Shown piece after piece: positions 21,016 to 32,286 of a stretch of 64,000 nt of DNA; position 1 is the stretch's first letter, and each line of letters starts with the position of its first letter. Below the pieces are notes generated by a model. It did not search any database. It saw nothing but the letters and a program-made list of their open reading frames with translations, and was not told the DNA's origin. This stretch comes from Chrysopilus asiliformis (lineage: Eukaryota; Arthropoda; Insecta; Diptera; Rhagionidae). Location of the stretch: contig OZ035960.1 in NCBI GenBank assembly GCA_964034945.1, positions 46,231,002-46,295,001 of the forward strand, given 5' to 3'. The translations under genes and the position numbers were made by a program.

Positions 21016-24000
21016 CTTACACTTCGCATAATCAACCCTAAGATATTTGCAAATTATTGATTTCTTGTAATATACATATACTACTTCACTTGTCCAGACA
21101 TCATTAATTATAATCCCGAACACGTTACCAGCTACGAAAGTAATTCCAAAAACATAACATTGCCTGTCGTTTTGTTCTACATGCGTTCATCGACTGCATC
21201 TTTTCAAAACAGCAAAAAAAATATCTTCATTATTATTTCGGCATCATGCTAACCGTACTACACAAATATCACGTAGAAATTCCCATTCCTGCAATTATTG
21301 TAGATCGGTTCAAGTTTCTAACCAAGCAAAAAGAATAACCACCCCCGAAATTTTCTTGACCAACACACATCAGGACCACTGGCAGAGACTAACCTTGTTT
21401 CTGGCGAGAAATGTCATTGTGAAAATAGCCAAACATTCATCCCTTATTCCCCTTCCACACAATTATTTATAGTGAAATATCTTAACTTAGACTGTGCTAA
21501 GGATTTACGAGAACTCCTATTTTACGTTTTTACCTCATTATTTTCTGCATTTAGTTTTCCCCTGCACATAAATTGAAGCATCATTTCTGCTTTATTACAA
21601 TTAGAAGCACTTGCTTGACCGAAATTAATGGGGGATTGTGAATTTCTTTGGAAAAATGAATAATTTCCTTTCATGGTAAGTCAATGAACTCAAGGTTTTT
21701 GTTTTCTTTACATTGCGATATAAGGGAAAATATCCTTTTTTAAGACACTTTTCGTGTTGATAGGTTCTTCGATACCTCGGTTTCGAGAAAATTTCAAAAA
21801 AAATTACTTAATCAGGAAGACGGGACAGAGTGGTTCAATTTTGCAGGTCTAAGACTCTGATCCTATTATTTCCGGAGTTTTCGTAATAATGGATAGAGCG
21901 GCGAGGATAGAGTTTAATTAGAGTTTAATTAAAAATACCTCGTTGCCCCAAACAGCATTCTAATCTAAATTTAACCTTTTATGCTGGCTCCACAATGCAG
22001 GCGAATTAATGTTTGACGAGCAATTGGACAGTTCTTGGCCAACGCGAATCTGAAAACCACATCCACATTCTTGTCAAGTATCCGCCATGTGCCAAGAGTC
22101 TTAGTCATCACTCAATTACTGAAAAATATCAGGAATCGGAACTGCTGCTTTAGATTTTTGTCTCGAACTAAAAAAAACCCCAAGATTCGCCAAGAGTGTG
22201 GAGCCGGTATTACACATGGATATGCAAGGTGGGCTGAAAGGCCTGTATAGGTACATAAAGATTTTTGGAAAATATGTTTACTGATTATTGGAAAATATTT
22301 CAAGAATGTTTATTGTCATATTATGTATATTACAAAAGTTGGTATTTTTTCGGAGGTCGCCACATATGTATCTAAATGCTCATTTTGCGAGACATAAAAC
22401 ACATAATAAGTGGCATAAATGTGTGTAGCATAATCGCAAGGATATTAACAAGGATTCAGTATTATTGAAGCTGCTATTGCTTTTTTTTTGTTTGGTGTGG
22501 TTCCAAAACGATAATATTTCCATGTGCTTTGGGCTAACCACCATTTTTCGACGCTAAAATTATTTATATACGAGTATGTAATGGTAGCGGATGTAAACTC
22601 GATTCGCTAAGTTAGACAAGACGCGTTCCTATTCTGGCATACGAGTATACATAATGTAATATTTCCAAATAGATAAAAATACTGGACACTGGAAGTTTAA
22701 CTATAAGACGGCCAAAACCCATACGGTTGATCCCTGGGCGATGATGGCATGAAAAACGCATAAAAAATGCTAACATCGACCATCTACCATACTTTTATGC
22801 TCTTGAAGTTTGATGGCCGACCGTTTACGAGGATACATCTGAGATAAATATTATGAAAAATAAGCAAATAAATTATATTACGCTTTAGCCCTTTTTATGA
22901 ATTCCTTCTGCTGGTCCTTCTTATATAATATCAAATGGTATTCTATGTGCGCCCCAGATCCTTTAGTAGAAGTTAACCTTGCAGTGAGATGTACCTCGTG
23001 TCCGTTTTTAGGGGTGGTATGAAACTAAAATAGCTCATCATTTCCTCCACTGATAGCCACAATACCAAGCATTTCCAAGTGTTTTAATGATTTACAATGA
23101 TAGAATAGCCAACCTTCTGGAGATGTGAATAAATACATTCATATCAAAAATACATATTTGAATTCTATACAAGATACTGGACTAAATCAATGCTGCATTT
23201 CAGCCTTTCACATATTACACGGAGGATCTGGCTTCAGGACTATAAAAAATACTCTCTAATGTTTTTGTTGCATCTCTCATTCCAGTATTTCTATCGTCGT
23301 AGGCTATAATTACTTTATGAAAAATCAATAGAGGACCACCGACGAGTTCTGCAGCAGCACCATTGTAGCACAGATGGTATCCTATACATGTGTGAACCAC
23401 AATATACGTTAATAGAAGGACATTCGAATAGGATGGAGGTCAATCCTCCTTGGACCCATCCTGAATATCGCTTTATAGTATCTTTAAGCGAATGTTGGCC
23501 TTTCGAAAAATGAATACAGGAGAGGAGAATCACTTCTACTACATTGTTACCTTATTTTTTTTATATTATAACTTCGATGTTTCTTGTGTTTCTGCTTATG
23601 GTATACTTATTCGTCCAACATGTATGTAGAATGCTCCAATCTCCCCCAATTGATGTGTCATTTGCAAGTGCCCAAAGAAGGATCACTAATGGAATTTATG
23701 TTAATAATGTGAATATAATTAGTTTATAGCTTAGTGTTAGTAAACATAGAACATGTTAAGTATAGATGGATAATATTCGTGTATGCTTAATGTTGAGACT
23801 GATCGTTAAACGTATGCTGAACGATGTTCAGATTGCTGTCTTTATGGCGGTATATTCCTTTAGTATAATACATAAAAATAATATGGCTGAGGTAAAAAAA
23901 GAAGAATATTTCACATAAGTGCAATGTTGCCTGCGAAGGACGAATATTAATGATTTTTAGTAAAATATGATACCGAAAATTGTTATTATTAAATTATTAG

Positions 24001-24360
24001 TATAGGTACAGTACATATATATTAGGAGTTACTCACACAACGTAAATTTTAATTTTTAGCCAATAAGTATCATGTCATATTTCCGATCGATATTCCTATT
24101 AAGAAAGGCAGTTGCATAATTACAAATTTTGGGACATTCGCGAAACATTTTTGTGGGCTACCGGAAAACTAAAATATAACCCCAAGGATACGTACACCCG
24201 ACGCGCTCGTGACGCTCTCTTGTCAAAAAAAGCTGTTAAAAAAAGTTACCTTCATACATTTTGCATGAGATGGGTGGCGATGCCAGCGGTCGAAAATAAA
24301 ATAAGTCGTCAAATTTCCGCTAAAAAACGTCAAAATCGTCAATATAGTAAAATATTTTAT
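21016..24360. other. 3.3-kb non-coding stretch
   Basis: No recognisable gene. Open frames of 60-83 codons (for example at 22035, 23215, 23315 and 24112) show no known domains and overlap each other on opposite strands. An AT-rich part near 23750-24080 has no features. Confidence 0.4.
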
Positions 24361-24512
24361 TAACTGGTTAATATGTAAATATAACATAAGAAAAGCTACT
24401 ATTGTCAGGGGACAATCGTCAAATGCTCAATTTTGATTTAAAATAATTCCATTTGTATGGAGGAGGGGTGAAGGAGTGGCCTGATTTTCAGCAATTCCTT
24501 TGTTTCGCTAAT
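24361..24512 (-). mobile_element. DINE-1-like 3' end, subfamily B (B5)
   Basis: AACATAAGAAAAGCTACTAT, hairpin-like TTGTCAGGGGACAA and GGAGGAGGGGTGAAGGAGT match the 3' end of B1 (17628-17720). The element breaks off where copy A2 begins at 24513, so A2 probably inserted into it. Confidence 0.55.
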
Positions 24513-24945
24513 TATACCCGTATGGTGAAACCAAAGGGTATATTAACTTTGCCTTACCGTTTGTAACGCCAAGATCCCGTTATCACACACAAAAATGAAT
24601 TACACCAGTGTGTTTAGAATGATAAAAATAATTAATTTCTGCATGTCCGTCCGTCCGTCTATCTGTCTGTCCGTCCGTCTGTCTGTCTGTGGCGCGGATT
24701 GCGGGCGCACGGATTGAGCTAGAGACTTGAAATTTTGCGCAGATCCGTTTTTCGTAAAATGCGAGGCTAAGTTCATTCATGGGCAAAAATTGACCATTAG
24801 GGGAGGAACCCCCCCATACGAATGAAAACATTTTTTGTGAATATCTCAAAAACGGTGCATCTTCTACATAAAACTCCCCTACCTAAAAATCCGATTGGAA
24901 TAAATTGTTAAAAAATCTAATTAGAAAATTTGGGAAAAAATTAAA
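24513..24945 (+). mobile_element. DINE-1-like element A2 (3'-truncated)
   Basis: TATACCCGTATGGTGAAACC...GGGTATA, GTAACGCCAAGATCCCGT, a short GTCC/GTCT array (24644-24690) and the GGCGCGGATTGCGG block, running to about 24945. The 3' hairpin is missing. Confidence 0.75.
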
Positions 24946-24959
24946 ATGGTGATCGCCAG

Positions 24960-25480
24960 ATGCCATTTTGTCGAAATCGTACAAACGAAGCACACAACAT
25001 GTGGGGTCTTAAATGAAAGAGCTTAGAAAAATATCCATTAATTCGCTTATCAAAATTCCGGGAAAATTCGATTTAGACAAAAAAATTTTTGTTTTTATTT
25101 ATAAACTTTTTTTAAAAAAAATCCCATAAATGCGTAAATATGCTTTCTCAGCTTGCTTTTGTTTTGAAGTATTCGATTGTTGCTATTTCCCAATTTGTGC
25201 AAACGACTTAAATTTTACCTTGTGCAAGCTTATTCTGTAAATTGTAAAAAAAATAGAAAAAGCTTTTATTAAAAAATGCACTGATAAGGAAAATATAAAT
25301 CTTTGGTTGTTGTGTATCAGAAATAAAAGCATGCAAAATCAGTATATATTCATCTTGCTTTTATTTCTGAGGCCTGATTTTTTTTTCCTTTTTAAAAGCT
25401 TTTTTTAATTATGATTTTTTTTTAAATAAAAACTTTATGTAAATTTTATCTTTTGAGCTTTGAAATAAATAAAAATATCA
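24960..25480 (+). repeat. Dispersed repeat family F, copy 1
   Basis: ACGAAGCAC...GGGGTCTTAAATGAAAGA and an inverted pair AGAAATAAAAGCATG / CTTGCTTTTATTTCT (25318-25372) are shared with 39003-39300. A related but diverged AT-rich hairpin occurs at 52970-53020. Class unknown. Confidence 0.45.
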
Positions 25481-25680
25481 GTTTTTGATCAACACATTTT
25501 TTCACATGCACATTTTTTCGTAAAAGTGCATAGTTTTCGAAAGATCTTCAAAAAACTGAATTCTTTTCAAATAACTTTAGAACCGTTAGAGATACAAAAA
25601 ACTGCCGAAGCAAAACATGTGGAAAATTTCATATCCTTTAAATTAATTTTTTCCTAAAGCGCATAGATTTCGAAATTTAA

Positions 25681-26281
25681 CACTGGAACGACGGAAGTGG
25701 TCATTTTGACCGCAAAGGCATTTTGAGTTCTGGTTCCACACAAATAGGTAACCTCAGCACTTTGAATTTTTTTGACTTTTCTCATCCTATTAATGTCGTC
25801 AAATTTAAATAGATAAATATTCTGAGATTTTTAACAAAAGCGAAAAAATCAATGTTCTACCTAGAACGACGGTAGCGGTCAAATTGACCGCCTATAGACT
25901 TTTTTTGATTCATCTCATTTCAGTTATTATTTTTCGGCGATGCTATATTCTGAACCTTGTAAATGAACTACGAGCTTCGTATTGTGCCACCAAAAATATC
26001 TCTGCAACTCTGCCGTGTGCAACTGCAGCTAAGAGTTCAAAACGTCGTCAGTCATCATTCTGCCGTAATAAAATGCAAGATTTTTGTGCGTCATGCGGAA
26101 AACCGACTTGTGGAAAGTGTCAAGGACGATGTATCAAAAATGTTGATTGTGAAAACTGTATCGAATAATAAACGATGCATAACTATAAATATAATTTTTG
26201 TTTTCATATGTCGTTTCTTATGGCGGTCAAAATGACCGCTCCCGTGGTTCTAGGTAGTTCCAAATTCCCGTCGTTCTAGTG
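25681..26281 (+). mobile_element. Non-autonomous piggyBac element (601 bp)
   Basis: Flanked by TTAA on both sides (25677-25680 and 26282-26285). Ends are CACTGGAACGACGG (left) and, complemented, CACTAGAACGACGG (right). GCGGTCATTTTGACCGC-like palindromes follow both ends. A second, internal copy of the end (CCTAGAACGACGG) lies at 25861-25873. It keeps the last part of a piggyBac transposase reading frame. Confidence 0.9.
26040..26168 (+). pseudogene. piggyBac transposase C-terminal cysteine-rich domain (remnant)
   Basis: The frame ending in TAA at 26166-26168 encodes about 42 residues starting KRRQSSFC, with CASCGKPTCGKC and a final CENC. This pattern of paired cysteines is the cross-brace zinc domain that ends piggyBac transposases and binds the element's ends. 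The catalytic core is entirely absent, so the remnant cannot transpose anything. An open frame extends upstream to 25884, but that part is not recognisable. Confidence 0.85.
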
Positions 26282-26585
26282 TTAAAAAAAAAATTGTATC
26301 AAAATATTATATGGGAGGTACCCGTTATAGATACCTTTACTTTTTCAAAAGTTGATAGAAAACTACGATTTTCGTATAACTTATTTACAAAAAAATTCAA
26401 GTCTCTAGCTCAACACGTTCTTGAGTTATTTAAGATACGAACAACGGTCAGATCGACAGACAGATGCACGGACATCCTCATAATTTTCCTGCACTGATCA
26501 GAAATTTTCAACCTGTCCCCGTTCTAAAGTCGCGTTGCGTCATGAATACATTACTTTCCTGTTATGGAAAAGGAAAGTAAAAAGA

Positions 26586-28271
26586 TTAAAAAAGTAAGTT
26601 GAAAGTTAAGTGATAATATTTACTTAATTATTTTTTCAAATTTTCGTTTCAATTGTTATTTGATATTTTAACTAAGCCCCAACTTTTCCTGTTACAATTT
26701 TGTGGCAATAGCATATAGATGAAATTGTCTAATGTTTCCGCTTTATATTTGCTGAGATATTTCAATTTTAAAAGGGCAAACTATTGGGGAAAGTTGATAG
26801 ATACGAAAAAGAAAATTGAATATAAGCAATGTAAATATTATACAACATATAAATTTGTCATCAATTCATTTTTGTATGAGAAACACATACGAATCAATAC
26901 GTTATACATATATGGGTATGTACAAATTTATATTGAGGGTTTTTTACTATTTGATTCGGGCTGTCCAATCCTCGGTAAACACTAAAGAGAAATTGAGGAA
27001 AGTGAAACACCAAAAACTCGACATCTATCGCAGGACCCGAACTGAATAAATTCAATCATTCTAATGGAACGCACCCTCGTATTGCAAATAAAAATAAAAT
27101 AAAATAAAGTAAAATAAAAAATAAAAAAAAAGGAAAATAAAACTTTTCCGTCCTTTGGCAAGGAACGAGTTGGTGGGAGTTGAAAGTATATCTATATGGA
27201 AAGAGATGAGTTTTCCAGGCAAATATTCCTCCCAACAGGATTTCCACTATACTCGTATAACACGTTGGGCTCCAACCATATATATACGCCTAAAGAAAAA
27301 GCTGATCCAATGTCTCGTCCTTGGTGGACATCATCGGACAACTACAGTACGGATGATAACAACCCAACGGTCGAAATAAAAGTATGTATAACAACAAAAA
27401 ATGTACCTCTTGCATCTTTTCCGATCCTCTTCCTATGACGAAATGTCGTGTATTCCGTTTTTATTTTATTTATTTTTTTTTATCTAAAAATGGAAATGTG
27501 TGTACACAAACGCAAAAAGTTACAATCGAAGGAAGGATACGCTCTGACAATGTTGACAGGAAGCAAAATTCTGTGAGTTGAATTCAATTTTATGTCTCGA
27601 AGCTTTCTTTTTATTTTTCATTCATTTTTTTTACCCAATTTTTTTATCGTGCTTCTCCTAACCATACAATAAGATCGCAGTCTCACGTTCTAGTTGAAGG
27701 TTTCCTGCCTCATCCTTAATCACAATTCCTATTCTTGTGTTGTGTGCTCACCCCATTTTATAGAAATTCTAAATGAAGCTTTTGTCATTTCGCCGACGAA
27801 AAACGAAAAAAAAAATTCAATGGGCTGTTAGTGTGAGTAGCTCCACTAGTGGGTGGAGGAGGTAAAAATTGAACCTAGCTTTGCTTAGGTTGACAGTTAC
27901 AATGGGCCAATGGGCTTCACATATCGTACCTCATAAATAAAGTAGGGTATGTAACGAAACCGAATAGTGGAAGCCAGGGTACTAAATCGAAAAAATATAA
28001 AGAATGGATGTGAGAGTTAAAATATTTCGAATTATTTTGCTATTTAGGATTGCGATGTATAAACCGACAACTAGACAGTTTTATACACCCAAATTCACCG
28101 GAAGTAGACTTCAAAATTTTTTTCAAAATCCCTGCAATCGATCACCGTTATCCCCATCTCACACACAAAAAAAGAGTAAATCTAACTATTTTATAATGAG
28201 GAATCGAGACTAATACTATAATAGTTAATTTTAATTACAAAAATAGTTAAAACGGATATTTTTATAATAAA
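26586..28271. other. Mostly unique non-coding stretch
   Basis: Contains an A-rich run of AAAATA repeats (about 27083-27140), a candidate exon (27220-27380) and otherwise no recognisable repeat. Overlapping open frames at 26719-27049 show no known domain. Confidence 0.4.
27220..27380 (+). other. Candidate internal exon of an unknown gene
   Basis: A locally GC-richer stretch lies between an acceptor-like TTTTCCAG (ending 27219) and a donor GTATGT at 27381. One frame is open throughout and has protein-like composition, for example NHIYTPKEKADPMSRPWW and TSSDNYSTDDNNPTVEI. A second frame is also open to the donor, so the choice of frame is not certain. No family recognised. The polypyrimidine tract is weak. 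Confidence 0.3.
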
Positions 28272-28529
28272 CTAGCTTGCATACCTAATACGTCGTGGCC
28301 GGGTTAAGTTTTTTCAAATTTTTTTTATAGTCTATGTTGGAGCTAAACTTCAGGCCAATTGGCTCGGTAGTTTCCCCGCGAAAGAGTAACATAGCGCAAA
28401 AACTAAGTATCGAAATCACTTTACCCCCCCCCCCCCCCCCCCGTATGCCTATGTTGGAACCAAAACTACCACAGACACTCATGCCAAATTTCAAGTCAAT
28501 CGGTTCAGCAGTTTTTGCGTGAAAGAGGA

Positions 28530-28563
<34 letters not shown>

Positions 28564-28616
28564 CGACAGACAGACAGACACCAACTCATTTTTATATATT
28601 AGTTTGATTAGTATGA
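28272..28616 (-). mobile_element. Helitron H3 (345 bp)
   Basis: Minus-strand element ending CTAG at 28272-28275 (flanking T), with a degraded CGGCCACGACG hairpin. The 5' end TCATACTAAT is at 28616; an alternative start lies at 28607. Contains a CAGA array (28531-28580) and a run of 19 C at 28424-28442 where other copies have the G-rich module. Two internal modules. Confidence 0.8.
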
Positions 28617-28714
28617 TTTAACTATTTAGTTGTAACATTTATTATTTTGTGGTAAAATTGACGATTTTTGAATTATTTATTAAGATTTATTTTTTTTATT
28701 CCATGCGTGCACAA

Positions 28715-29395
28715 CAGTGATGGGCAAAATTCAATCTGACTAATGATTGAAAACTAATGATTGAAAAAATCAATCATATCTTTTTTGATTTGTGAATGAA
28801 TTTGTTAGTCATTAATCATTCGTAACTTTGATTGTGATTGGTTAGTTTTAATCATAATCATGATTGAAAAACAAACTCTTATGATTGATTTTAATTTCAG
28901 TAGGGGTAAGTATTGTATTCATGACGGAGACCGACTCATGAAGTCATGAGATACTTACATCTGATATTTTTGTAGTCAAAATGTAAATGAAATTACAAAT
29001 GATAGTGAAAGTTCCCATAAGCGGACACTCACGGGACAAGATTTATGTCCGGTTATGTCCGTTTATCATAACAAGTTGGATTTGCGAATTTGGTCATAAG
29101 AAATGTCATTTCATGTTTTTTTGTTGTTTGGCATTTCAAAATAATTTGAATTTTAATTGTTTTTCCTAAAGCCTACTATCATTTCTATACAAAAATTTTA
29201 GCGCGAAATTGAATTTAATCATTCCTATCCTTGATTGAAATTGATGATTGAAAAACTAATGATTACTGTGTTCAATTATGATTATGACTAATGTATTAAT
29301 CATGACTGAAGTAATCATGACTGAATTGGCCATGACTAAATTTTTAGTTGATTGATCAATCAACTAAAAAAATTAGTTGATTACGCCCAACACTG
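28715..29395. mobile_element. Non-autonomous hAT element (681 bp)
   Basis: Ends are CAGTGATGGGC on the left and, complemented, CAGTGTTGGGC on the right. The exact 8-bp duplication GTGCACAA flanks it at 28707-28714 and 29396-29403. 8-bp duplications and CAGNG-type ends define hAT transposons. The interior is rich in repeated AATCAT/ATGATTGA motifs near both ends (likely transposase-binding arrays) and includes a fragment (28905-28945) matching the end of DINE-1-like family C. Confidence 0.9.
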
Positions 29396-29414
29396 GTGCA
29401 CAATCAACCCGAAT

Positions 29415-29770
29415 TTTTCTTTTCGGTGAGTTTGAATTTCGATTAGTTTGAATTTTGATTAGTTTGAATTTCGATGGGTTTTCCTTTCGGTGAGTTTTCC
29501 CTTCGGTGAGTTTTCCTTCCGGTGAGTTTCTTTTGGCGAGTTTTGGTTTCAATAAATTTGAATTTTAGTGAGTTTTCCTTTCGGTGAGTTTTTTTTAGCG
29601 AGCTTTGGCAAAAAAATGGATTTTGGTGAGTTTTCTTTCCGATGAATTTCGTTTCAGTGAATTTTAGGGGGTTTGAATTTGCTTTCGCTGAGTTTTCTTT
29701 TCGGTGAGTTTGGTTGTCGTTGAGTTTTATTTTCGTACGCCTTTGGTTTCGGTGAGTGGTTGGTGAGTGG
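29415..29770. repeat. Degenerate minisatellite of GGTGAGTTT units
   Basis: About 18 degenerate units of 15-20 bp built on TTTCGGTGAGTTT, alternating with GAATTT and TTCC linkers. No coding potential. It directly abuts the right target duplication of the hAT element. Confidence 0.8.
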
Positions 29771-29799
29771 TGATTCGATGAATTGTTGTTGGCGAATAT

Positions 29800-30971
29800 C
29801 TCTCACCCTCGATAACCGATTTGGATTAGGTTCTTTGCGTTTAAAGAAACTAGTAAATTGGTCAATTTAATCTTAGGAAACTTTATTTTGACACCACTTC
29901 TGAGCACCTACGCTCTAAATACTTATAAATTTATAGAAAAAGTGAACCATTATAAGAAATTTCCTTTCGTGTAGGGGATGGAAGCAAAAGTGTATCAATA
30001 TACCCCGATTATGAATTCAATTACATCACTTTTATACAATTTTAAGTTTCTAGATCAATCAATTCTCGCATTCTTCAAAGTCAATTTCGTTGTTTGGGAA
30101 TTGGTTAAATGCAAAAAGAAATCATGCGTGGGAAATAGAAATGGATAAGAAGTTTTACTTTTTTTAAAATTTGAAAGTCTCCACAATTTTTAGTCAAATT
30201 GGCACCAAGTGAATTCAACATCCCCTATAGATAGTATACTTCGTTCAAAATGCGTAGGGCATATGTATTTTGTAACATAGAACGCGTACAGTTATATTTA
30301 TTTTGTACAAAGAGACACATCATTATGTTTATTTGTTTGAAAAGGGATCTCATTCCATTATCAAAATAACCGGACCGAATTTATCCAGGTATACGCTTAC
30401 CGCCTGATAGAGTCGCTTACATCCTACCCTTGTTTGGTCAGTGTATCAAATTCAGAGGTAACCTTTTTTCTTAAAAAAAAAAAGATTCTTCCGAAGGAGG
30501 AAAAAATAAATAAATAAGAATAAGAAGACTAAAAGAGCCAACAGAGCCAACAGAGTTACGGATACGTTCTTGTAACATACTTATACTTGTCGTTAACTGT
30601 TTATTTTTGATAGAAACATGTTTAGCGATAGGTTTAGGATGTGCCCGTTTATACGTATTTCTACCACGCTTTCAATTTTATTGGTTTATATGTGCAACGT
30701 AGATATATACATATATCAGCAAGGTATTTGAGATTTTTTTGCCATATCTACAAAAACGTAGAAAATCGTAGAAAATTACAAAATGAAAAAATAAAATAGG
30801 CATAAGAAAAAATAAATAAAAAAGAAACTGTAAAGAAAACTCAAATCGAAAGCCTCTTTTCTCGGAATAAGTCTAAAGACCGCCCTATAAGTAAATTGAT
30901 TGAGAGGGTGACCCAGTCGAAAATCCCTCCTATACAAAACTTTTATTTTCCAAAGATTACAAATATTTCAG
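29800..30971. other. Non-coding stretch, nothing recognised
   Basis: AT-rich unique sequence with a short tandem AGAGCCAAC duplication near 30534. No gene or transposon termini seen. Confidence 0.4.
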
Positions 30972-31030
30972 TTTTTTGTTATTTTTATCCCTTATTTTTT
31001 GTTATTTTTATCCCTTATTTTTTGTTATTC
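30972..31030. repeat. 22-bp tandem repeat, about 2.5 units
   Basis: Unit TTTTTGTTATTTTTATCCCT with two trailing bases, repeated almost perfectly. Confidence 0.85.
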
Positions 31031-31499
31031 TTGGCCTTTTCGCAATCCCTATTAAGGATCAAATTGCTGGCATATGTTAAAACTTATCAGAGAGGGGTTG
31101 GTTAATATTTTAAAGGTTATGCCCGACTTAAGAATCCAATAGGTTTATGCTTGTTGAATTCCAAGATATTTAGCGTAAGTAGATTTTTAAGGGTGTTACC
31201 GTAAATAGAGAATTTCTTGTTATCGAAATAAAACAAATAGGATTTTTTTTAAAAAAAGCATATTAAATAAGTGGGGTCCCTATTCGGTAATGTACACTCT
31301 AAACCAGGACGCTTTTTTTCCCAGTAAATTTCCCAGCGAAATTTTACTGGGATTTTACTGGGGAAAACATTAAATATTTTTGGTACTGTTTTCCCAGTCA
31401 AATTTACTGAACAACAGTAAAATTTACTGAAACACAGTAAATTTTACTGATAATAACACAGTAAATTTTTATACAAAGAACAATTGAAAAAAAAAATCA

Positions 31500-32286
31500 G
31501 TTTGATCAATACAAAACTTGACTCTGCAATATTTAGTTTCGGGAAAACATATATAAAAAAGACATTTTTTCAAATAAGTCGAGAACCGTTAAAGATACGT
31601 ACAAACCGTTGAGGGAAAAATGTAGGAAATTTTAGCGCATATATTTGGTTTTATGGATATTTTCATAATAGCGCATAGTTTCCGAGAAATTTTCAAAAAA
31701 CCTAACTTTTTTGAAATATGTCGAAAACTGTTAGAAATATGTATAAACCGTTAAAGCAAAAAATGTAGAAAATTATATTTCTCATATATTTGGTTATATA
31801 TATTTTTTCATAAAAGTGCGTTTTCGAGAGATTTTCATAAAACTGGTTTTATCCTCAAATATCTTGAGAACCGTTATAGATACAAAAAAACCATTAAAAA
31901 ACGAATGTATAAATTTTTATATCCTTTAAATTTTATCATATTCATTATTTCCCAAAGTCGCATAGGTTTCAAGATTTTTTTCAAATAACGGTATTTTGTC
32001 AAAAAAATTGTATGGGAGGTACCCGTTATAGTTACCGTTACTTTTCCAAAAGTTGACAGAAAACTAGGATTTTTGTAAAACTTATTTACAAAAAATATTA
32101 AGTCGTTAGATCAACGCGTTCTCAAGTTATTTAAGATACGTACAACGGACAGACCGACTGACAGATGCACGGCCATCATACTTTTGCATGAAACGGATTT
32201 CGTCCTTTTCGAAATTTTCTATCTGCCCACCTTCTCGAGTCGGTTCCCGTCATGAATACAATACTTTCCTTCTAGAAAGTAGAAAG
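31500..32286 (-). mobile_element. DINE-1-like family C, copy C2
   Basis: Three to four diverged tandem modules of roughly 125-130 bp (31555-31990), each with GAGAACCGTTA.AGATAC and CGCATAGTTT(C/T)(C/G)GAGA, followed by TATGGGAGGTACCCGTTATA, the ACAGACCGACTGACAGATG microsatellite relic and the terminal hairpin TACTTTCCTTCTAGAAAGTA (about 32262-32281). Uninterrupted at the sites where C1 carries piggyBac and C3 carries a MITE. Confidence 0.65.

Larger units (their letters stand above)
25490..26585 (-). mobile_element. DINE-1-like family C, copy C1, split by piggyBac
   Basis: AACCGTTAGAGATACAAAAA and GCGCATAGATTTCGAAA modules, then the piggyBac insertion, then TATGGGAGGTACCCGTTATA, a TTCAAGTCTCTAGCTCAAC block, a short ACAGACAGATG microsatellite relic and the terminal hairpin TACTTTCC...GGAAAGTA (26551-26579). 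Same layout as C2 and C3. Sequence differs from family A, but the order of parts is the same. Confidence 0.6.

Noticed and set aside
31295..31460. MITE starting TA-CACTCTAAACCAGGACG with repeated CAGTAAATTT motifs
   Set aside because: No right terminal repeat found; possibly truncated, so not listed as an element.
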